A stretch of 10,713 nt of DNA, from contig CAKPGD010000040.1 of the NCBI GenBank assembly GCA_934154515.1, positions 1 to 10,713 of the forward strand, written 5' to 3'. The DNA is from an uncultured Clostridia bacterium. Lineage in GTDB: Bacteria; Bacillota; Clostridia; TANB77; CAG-508. The notes beneath the pieces are model-generated. The model made no database searches, was not told the origin of the DNA, and worked only from the letters and a program-made list of their open reading frames with translations. Below are positions 6,048 to 10,713 of this stretch, piece by piece (position 1 is the first letter of the stretch; each line of letters begins with the position of its first letter). Made by a program: the position numbers and the translations under genes.

Positions 6048-6847
6048 AAGAAAATAAGTCAAAAAGGCCAAATATGGACCGATTAAAACAAGAAAAAGAG
6101 CTAACAGCTCAACATGATGACCAGGTAGAAGGAAGAAATTCAGTTATTGAGCTATTAGGATCTGGAAGAGATATAAATAAAATATTTATACAAGAAGGAG
6201 AAAGACATGGTTCAATAAACAAGATAATAGCAATGGCAAAAGAAAATAAAGTATTAATTACAGAAATAAGTAAAGAAAAAATGAGACAAATGGCACAAAC
6301 AGAAAACTATCAAGGAGTAATAGCAATAGTACCACCATTTGATTATGTAGAAGTAGAAGATATTTTATTTGAAGCAAAGACTAGACAAGAAGATCCTTTT
6401 GTAGTATTATTAGATGGAATAGAGGATCCACACAATTTAGGTTCAATTATTAGAACTGCTGAAACAGCTGGGGTTCATGGAATTATAATACCAAAAAGAA
6501 GAGCAGCATCTGTAAATTCAACTGTTAATAAAGTATCTGCCGGAGCAGTAGAACATATGAAAATTGCACGAGTAAATAATATGGTAGAAACAATAAAATA
6601 CTTAAAAGAACAAGGTTTATGGATTTGTGGAACAGATATGGATACTAATACATATTATTATGACCAAGATTTAAAAGGTCCATTAGGTATAGTAATTGGA
6701 AGTGAAGGCTTTGGAATGAACAGACTAGTAAAAGAAAATTGTGATTTCTTAGTAAAAATCCCTATGAAGGGTAAAATAACATCTTTAAATGCTTCTGTAT
6801 CAGCAGGAATTGTTATATATGAAGCTTTAAAACAAAAACAAGATTAG
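6044..6847 (+). CDS. rlmB: 23S rRNA 2'-O-methyltransferase, TrmH/SpoU family (RlmB type)
   Basis: The 267-residue protein is a SPOUT-class RNA ribose methyltransferase using S-adenosylmethionine. An L30e-like substrate-binding domain covers about 28-100 (VEGRNSVIELL at 28-38, ENYQGVIAIV at 87-96). The knotted catalytic domain carries all three family motifs: DPHNLGSIIRTAE (128-140, with N131 and R137), IVIGSEGFGM (216-225, with E221) and IPMKGKITSLNASVSAG (239-255, with N249). RlmB modifies G2251 of 23S rRNA in the peptidyl-transferase P-loop. TrmH relatives modify tRNA, so the substrate is inferred from the two-domain architecture and the VEGRNSV start of the domain. A lysine-rich N-terminal tail of about 27 residues precedes the first domain. 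GAGGA (6033-6037) lies six bases before the ATG. The next gene begins 21 bp downstream and is probably co-transcribed. Confidence 0.88.
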   Translation: MKENKSKRPNMDRLKQEKELTAQHDDQVEGRNSVIELLGSGRDINKIFIQEGERHGSINKIIAMAKENKVLITEISKEKMRQMAQTENYQGVIAIVPPFDYVEVEDILFEAKTRQEDPFVVLLDGIEDPHNLGSIIRTAETAGVHGIIIPKRRAASVNSTVNKVSAGAVEHMKIARVNNMVETIKYLKEQGLWICGTDMDTNTYYYDQDLKGPLGIVIGSEGFGMNRLVKENCDFLVKIPMKGKITSLNASVSAGIVIYEALKQKQD

Positions 6848-6868
6848 AAAGAAAAGGAGAAATGTATT

Positions 6869-8326
6869 ATGTATTACGGAAGAAAAAAAGGAATAATTAT
6901 TGCAATAGTAGTAGTTATATTAGTACTTGTACTTGCATTAGGAGGAGTTTTAATTTATATGAAAACAGACTTATTTAAGTCAAATAAAACTCTATTTTGG
7001 AAATATATAGGAAGTGCAAATGAAAGTTTAAAAGTAGAAGAAAATGCACAAATTAAAAACATTGAAAAAATGAAAGAGCAAAAGCCATTTAAATCAGAGG
7101 CAGAAATAACAGTAGGAACAGACGATGAAGATACAAATAAAATATTAGAAAAATTTGCTATAACAGTAAAAGAACAAACAGATAGAGCATCAGAATATTC
7201 TCATATAGAAACAAAATTAAATTATGATGATAAAAATTTATTTGGATTAAATTATGTTCAAGATAATAATGTATATGCATTAAAATCAGATGAAATAGTT
7301 ACAGCATATGTAGGAGTAAGAAACGAAAACTTAAAAGTATTTTTTCAAAAACTAGGAATTACATCTGATGACATAGAATTACCAAATGAATTAGAAGTTT
7401 TTAATTTAGCAGATATATTAACAATATCAGATACAGAAAAAGCACATATAAAAGAAACATATACAACAGTAATAGAAACTGCAATTCCAGATACTGCATA
7501 TAGTAAACAAACAGAAGCTATAATTGTTAAAGATGGAGTGGACTATAAAACAACAGCATACAGACTAAATTTAACAGCATCAGAAATGTCAGATTTAGTA
7601 GTTAAAATGTTAAATACATTAAAAACAGATAGTATAACATTAAACTTAATATCAACTAAGTTAAAAGATTTAGGATTAACAGATTATTCTTCAATAGATA
7701 CAATAAATCAAGCTATAGATGAAATGATAAATTCTTTAGATGAATCAAAATTCGTAGATACTTCATTTGTAGTATATGCATATAAAGGTGAAGCAATATC
7801 TATGGAAATATTAGCAAAAAATCAAATGAAAATGACAATATATACTAAAACAAATGGAGTAAAAACAGTTTTAGAAGACTACACAGGAGAAAGTAATTTT
7901 TCACAAATAACATTAGATGAAACTTATGTAACAACAGCAACAAGTACAAACTTAATAATAAAAATAGACACAGATACAGATACTTCTACAGAAATAAATT
8001 TAACAATTTCAGGAAGTGCAGAATCAGGAAATGCTGATACAACAGCTTCAATAGTATTCAGTAATGAGAGTGGAAATTACAAATTAAACTACAATAAAAC
8101 ATTAGAATTTATAAATGAATTTAGTGAAGAAGAAAAAGAAAAATTAGATTCTACAAACAGTGTTGTATTAAATGATTATACACAAGAACAATTATCATCT
8201 TTAATACAAGCATTAGTAAATCAAATACAAGCAGTATTTGAACAAAAAGCTGAATCAATAAAATCACTATTATATGTACAACCAGAAACAATAGATGGAA
8301 ACAATATAATACAACAAATATATTAA
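6869..8326 (+). CDS. Single-pass membrane-anchored extracytoplasmic protein of unknown function
   Basis: This 485-residue protein has a short basic N-terminus (MYYGRKK), one hydrophobic helix at about 8-31, and a long hydrophilic remainder, so it should be anchored in the membrane with its bulk outside. Cysteine is absent, so it is not a lipoprotein. Threonine is frequent (about 10 percent), and residues near 367-375 hold a small DTDTDTST repeat. Directly after the helix is KTDLFKSNKTLFWKYI (32-47). From memory this resembles the start of a family of clostridial membrane proteins (possibly DUF6583), an assignment I cannot verify. The body looks like repeated beta-rich segments, with glutamine-rich sequence near the C-terminus. 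AAGGAG at 6854-6859 supports ATG 6869; the ATG at 6862 is out of frame. It lies 21 bp behind rlmB with no promoter or terminator between them. No enzymatic motif is visible. Confidence 0.85.
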   Translation: MYYGRKKGIIIAIVVVILVLVLALGGVLIYMKTDLFKSNKTLFWKYIGSANESLKVEENAQIKNIEKMKEQKPFKSEAEITVGTDDEDTNKILEKFAITVKEQTDRASEYSHIETKLNYDDKNLFGLNYVQDNNVYALKSDEIVTAYVGVRNENLKVFFQKLGITSDDIELPNELEVFNLADILTISDTEKAHIKETYTTVIETAIPDTAYSKQTEAIIVKDGVDYKTTAYRLNLTASEMSDLVVKMLNTLKTDSITLNLISTKLKDLGLTDYSSIDTINQAIDEMINSLDESKFVDTSFVVYAYKGEAISMEILAKNQMKMTIYTKTNGVKTVLEDYTGESNFSQITLDETYVTTATSTNLIIKIDTDTDTSTEINLTISGSAESGNADTTASIVFSNESGNYKLNYNKTLEFINEFSEEEKEKLDSTNSVVLNDYTQEQLSSLIQALVNQIQAVFEQKAESIKSLLYVQPETIDGNNIIQQIY

Positions 8327-8362
8327 TAAAAAATTATTTATGAACTAATTAAAATAAAAAAC

Positions 8363-8391
8363 TTGACTAACATAAAATAAGAGTTTATAAT
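8363..8391 (+). promoter_or_regulatory. Strong sigma-A promoter of the thrS leader
   Basis: TTGACT (8363-8368) and a perfect TATAAT (8386-8391) are 17 bp apart. Transcription would start near 8398, just before the first T-box helix. No clear terminator separates the membrane-protein gene from this promoter, so some read-through into the leader is possible. Confidence 0.88.
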
Positions 8392-8411
8392 AGTAAATAG
8401 TTACAAATAAA

Positions 8412-8641
8412 CAAGAATGAGAAAAAGTAGAATAAAAGTTACTTAAAAGAGAATACTTGTCGTTGGCTGAAAGCAAGTAAAGCAAACGTATTCGAAAAAC
8501 TACCTCATTGTTTCTAAGGAAACTTGAAAGATAACTTAGACGTATATCTGCGTTAAAGAATAATTAAGTAAAATAATAGGATGGAACCGTGTTAAAAGCA
8601 CTCCTAGATATATATAAGTATGTCTAGAGAGTGCTTTTATT
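8412..8641 (+). promoter_or_regulatory. T-box riboswitch (tRNA-Thr responsive) controlling thrS
   Basis: A T-box leader reads the charging state of a tRNA and prevents termination when uncharged tRNA binds. Stem I is closed by AATGAG (8416-8421) and CTCATT (8504-8509). Its specifier loop has AGTA (8426-8429) opposite GAA (8494-8496). The codon ACT (threonine, 8499-8501) follows and is itself followed by a purine, as the consensus requires. The distal part has GAATAC/GTATTC and a GTTGGCTGAAAGC loop. The T-box sequence AGGATGGAACCGTG is at 8578-8591. The antiterminator forms from AGGA (8578-8581) with TCCT (8602-8605) and GTG (8589-8591) with CAC (8599-8601), leaving the canonical 7-base bulge TGGAACC. 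TGGA in that bulge pairs with a UCCA tRNA end, matching the U discriminator usual for bacterial tRNA-Thr. The specifier and the gene agree on threonine. Confidence 0.93.
8594..8641 (+). terminator. T-box-controlled terminator before thrS
   Basis: AAAAGCACTCCTAGA (8594-8608) pairs with TCTAGAGAGTGCTTTT (8623-8638) with one bulged base and a 14-base loop, ending in TTTTATT. Its 5' arm contains the CAC and TCCT that also form the antiterminator, so the two structures are mutually exclusive. Confidence 0.92.
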
Positions 8642-8713
8642 GAATGCATTTTTGTATATTCAATAAAGTACATTCAAATAAAAATGAGGTTAAAACTAAA
8701 AGGAGGAATAAAA

Positions 8714-10486
8714 ATGTTTAAGATTAAATTAGACGGAGGAAAAACAATGGAAGTAGAGGAAAAATTATATTGGCATACAAGTGCACACATATTAGCACAA
8801 GCTGTAAAAAGATTATTTCCAAACTATAAACTAACAATAGGACCAGCAATTGAAAATGGTTTCTACTATGATTTTGATGTAGAAAAACCATTTTCAGAAG
8901 ATGATATAGCTACACTAGAAGAAGAAATGAAAAAAATTATTAAGGAAGACTTAAGCATAGAAAGATTTGAACTTCCAAGAGATGAAGCTATAAAATTAAT
9001 GGAAGAAAGACAAGAGCCATATAAGGTAGAATTAATAAAAGACCTACCTGAAGGAGAAATAATTTCTTTTTATAAACAAGGTGAATTCGTAGACTTATGT
9101 AGAGGTCCACATCTTCCAAGCACAGGAAAAGTAAAAGCAATAAAATTAACGTCAATGTCATCTGCATATTGGAGAGGAGACGCAAATAATCAAACACTTC
9201 AAAGAGTTTATGGAATATCTTTCCCAAAAGCATCAGAACTTGAAGAATACTTAGTAAAATTAGAAGAAGCAAAACAAAGAGACCATAGAAAATTAGGTAA
9301 AGAACTTGGAATATTTATGACAAATGATTTAGTAGGAAAAGGACTTCCAATGTATTTACCAAACGGATATGTAGTATGGGAATTATTAGAAAATTATATA
9401 AAAGGCAAAGAAAAGAAATTAGGCTATAAACATGTTCTAACACCACCACTAGCATCTGTTGATTTGTATAAAACATCAGGACACTGGGAACACTACAAAG
9501 ACAGTATGTTTCCTAAAATGGAAGTAGAAGGAGAAGAATTTGTACTTCGTCCAATGAACTGTCCACATCATATGATGATATATGCAAATGAAATACATTC
9601 TTATAGAGATTTACCAATTAGAATAGGTGAAATTGCAAGAGACTGTAGATTTGAAGCAAGTGGAACATTAAAAGGAATAGAAAGAGTAAGATCTTTCTGC
9701 CAAAATGATGCTCACTTATTTGTAACAGCAGAGCAAATAGAATCTGAATTTAAATCAGTTGTTGATTTAATATTAGAAGTATATAAAGAGTTAGGAATTA
9801 AAGAATACCGTTTCGAATTATCTTTAAGAGATCCAGCAGATAAAGTAAAATATCACCCAGATGACGAAATGTGGGATAGTGCAGAAAATACATTAAGACA
9901 AGTTCTAAATGATATAGGAATAGAATACAAAGAAAAAATAGGAGAAGCAGCATTTTATGGACCAAAATTAGATGTTCAAGTTAAACCAGCAGTAGGAAAT
10001 GAATATACTCTATCTACTTGCCAATTAGACTTCTGTTTGCCAATGAAATTCAATCTATCATATGTAGATAAAGACGGAGAAAGAAAAACACCAGTAGTAT
10101 TACATAGAGCAATATTAGGAAGTATAGATAGATTTATAGCATTCTATTTAGAAGAAACAAAAGGAGCATTACCAACATGGCTTGCACCAACACAAGTAAA
10201 AATACTTCCAATTACAGATAAACAACTTGACTATGCAAAAGGTGTTTATCAAAAATTATTAGATAAAGGAATAAGAGTAGAATTAGATTCAAGACAAGAA
10301 AAAGTAGGATACAAAATACGTGAAGCTCAAATGTCAAAAGTTCCTTATATGCTAATAATAGGAGATAAAGAAATAGAAGCAAATGCAGTAGGAGTAAGAG
10401 CGAGAAAAGAAGGAGATATTGGTCAAATGCCGGTAGAAAAATTTATTTCAAAAATAGAAGAAGAAATAAATACTTATGCATTATAA
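8714..10486 (+). CDS. thrS: Threonyl-tRNA synthetase with a reduced TGS domain
   Basis: ThrRS charges tRNA-Thr and edits mischarged serine. The protein has 590 residues, about 50 fewer than the 640 usual in bacteria. The loss is N-terminal: KIKLDGGKTMEVEE (3-16) looks like the first hairpin of the TGS domain, but the rest is gone, and the editing domain begins at once with HTSAH (21-25). The editing site also has CRGPH (C129, H133). Class II motif 2 is at about 305-330 (RFEASGTLKGIERVRSF). The zinc ligands are C283 (MNCPHH), H334 (NDAHLF) and H464; motif 3 is HRAILGSIDRF (464-474). An anticodon-binding domain occupies about 494-590. AAAGGAGG (8698-8705) lies eight bases before ATG 8714. The in-frame ATG 8684 has no ribosome binding site. 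The sequence just upstream is the T-box terminator, so the missing TGS is not a misplaced start. Confidence 0.97.
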   Translation: MFKIKLDGGKTMEVEEKLYWHTSAHILAQAVKRLFPNYKLTIGPAIENGFYYDFDVEKPFSEDDIATLEEEMKKIIKEDLSIERFELPRDEAIKLMEERQEPYKVELIKDLPEGEIISFYKQGEFVDLCRGPHLPSTGKVKAIKLTSMSSAYWRGDANNQTLQRVYGISFPKASELEEYLVKLEEAKQRDHRKLGKELGIFMTNDLVGKGLPMYLPNGYVVWELLENYIKGKEKKLGYKHVLTPPLASVDLYKTSGHWEHYKDSMFPKMEVEGEEFVLRPMNCPHHMMIYANEIHSYRDLPIRIGEIARDCRFEASGTLKGIERVRSFCQNDAHLFVTAEQIESEFKSVVDLILEVYKELGIKEYRFELSLRDPADKVKYHPDDEMWDSAENTLRQVLNDIGIEYKEKIGEAAFYGPKLDVQVKPAVGNEYTLSTCQLDFCLPMKFNLSYVDKDGERKTPVVLHRAILGSIDRFIAFYLEETKGALPTWLAPTQVKILPITDKQLDYAKGVYQKLLDKGIRVELDSRQEKVGYKIREAQMSKVPYMLIIGDKEIEANAVGVRARKEGDIGQMPVEKFISKIEEEINTYAL

Positions 10487-10498
10487 AATATTAAAATC

Positions 10499-10529
10499 AA
10501 AAAAGAATTGGGTCTCCAATTCTTTTTTT
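10499..10529 (+). terminator. Intrinsic terminator of thrS
   Basis: GAATTGG (10505-10511) pairs with CCAATTC (10516-10522) around a GTCT loop. The stem is extended by an A6 tract opposite a T7 tail (10523-10529). It lies 12 bp after the thrS stop, and the A/T tracts may let it work in both directions. Confidence 0.92.
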
Positions 10530-10556
10530 GATATATACTATTTTTTTATCTTTTTA

Positions 10557-10585
10557 TTGTTAGAATTTATATTCTGTGATATACT
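10557..10585 (+). promoter_or_regulatory. Sigma-A promoter of rqcP
   Basis: TTGTTA (10557-10562) and TATACT (10580-10585) are 17 bp apart, with TG at 10577-10578 forming an extended -10. The start would be near 10592, about 30 bases before the ATG. Confidence 0.75.
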
Positions 10586-10621
10586 AGCAATGAATAAAAA
10601 GAGAAGAAAGAGGAAAGCAAA

Positions 10622-10713
10622 ATGAGATTAGATAAATTTTTAAAAGTATCAAGGGTAATTAAAAGAAGAACAGTAGCAAATGAAGCAGCAGATGGAGGAC
10701 GAGTTACAGTTAA
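10622..10713 (+). CDS. rqcP: RqcP (YabO) family S4-domain protein, 5' part
   Basis: The first 30 residues are visible before the window ends. They begin MRLDKFLKVSRVIKRRTVAN and continue EAADGGRVTV, almost identical in pattern to the S4 RNA-binding domain that makes up most of Bacillus RqcP/YabO (about 86 residues). RqcP works with RqcH on stalled 50S subunits carrying peptidyl-tRNA, helping add C-terminal alanine tails that mark the nascent chain for degradation. A related Hsp15-type S4 protein is the main alternative. AGGAAAG (10611-10617) precedes the ATG. It has its own promoter after the thrS terminator. In Bacillus the gene lies near yabP, yabQ and divIC; whether that holds here is beyond the edge. 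Confidence 0.85.
   Translation, partial: MRLDKFLKVSRVIKRRTVANEAADGGRVTV

Noticed and set aside
8684..8713. Upstream ATG for thrS
   Set aside because: It has no ribosome binding site and its reading includes the AAAGGAGG of the true start; it would not restore a TGS domain.
1..10713. CRISPR arrays, insertion sequences, rRNA or tRNA genes
   Set aside because: I found no regularly spaced repeats, no transposase and no recognisable tRNA or rRNA sequence.

Overview
The window is very AT-rich DNA from a low-GC Gram-positive bacterium, most likely a member of the Clostridia. The evidence is strong sigma-A-type promoters, AGGAGG-like ribosome binding sites, a tRNA-Thr-sensing T-box leader, AGA/ATA/AAA-biased codons, and Firmicutes families such as YlmH and RqcP. 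Genus cannot be told from the sequence alone. All genes except one small one lie on the plus strand.

Layout. Positions 1-660 hold little coding sequence: the possible last 21 codons of a gene (3-68), a long perfect AT-rich hairpin (101-158), a 59-codon remnant resembling the C-terminal half of a ParE/RelE toxin (157-336), and a candidate promoter followed by a 16-bp hairpin (376-462). Then come dxs (661-2481), ylmH (2714-3493) and lepA (3648-5456). dxs and ylmH end in their own hairpin terminators. ylmH and lepA each have a recognisable promoter directly upstream; the only promoter candidate for dxs is the distant, weak one at 376-404. A small minus-strand gene of unknown function (5516-5836) sits between lepA and rlmB. 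It has its own strong promoter, a consensus ribosome binding site and its own terminator. rlmB (6044-6847) is followed after 21 bp by a gene for a 485-residue single-pass membrane protein (6869-8326). A promoter and a threonine-type T-box riboswitch (8363-8641) control thrS (8714-10486). The window ends in the first 30 codons of rqcP.

Functionally this is mostly a translation neighbourhood: EF4 (lepA), a 23S rRNA 2'-O-methyltransferase (rlmB), threonyl-tRNA synthetase (thrS), and two S4-domain proteins linked to ribosome-associated quality control (ylmH, rqcP). dxs supplies isoprenoid precursors and is the metabolic outsider. Most genes look like separate transcription units; only rlmB and the membrane-protein gene look co-transcribed.

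I see no clear novel multi-gene system. The items most worth a second look are the minus-strand orphan cassette, the ThrRS that has lost most of its TGS domain, the membrane protein behind rlmB, the tiny ORF overlapping the rlmB start, and the toxin remnant.
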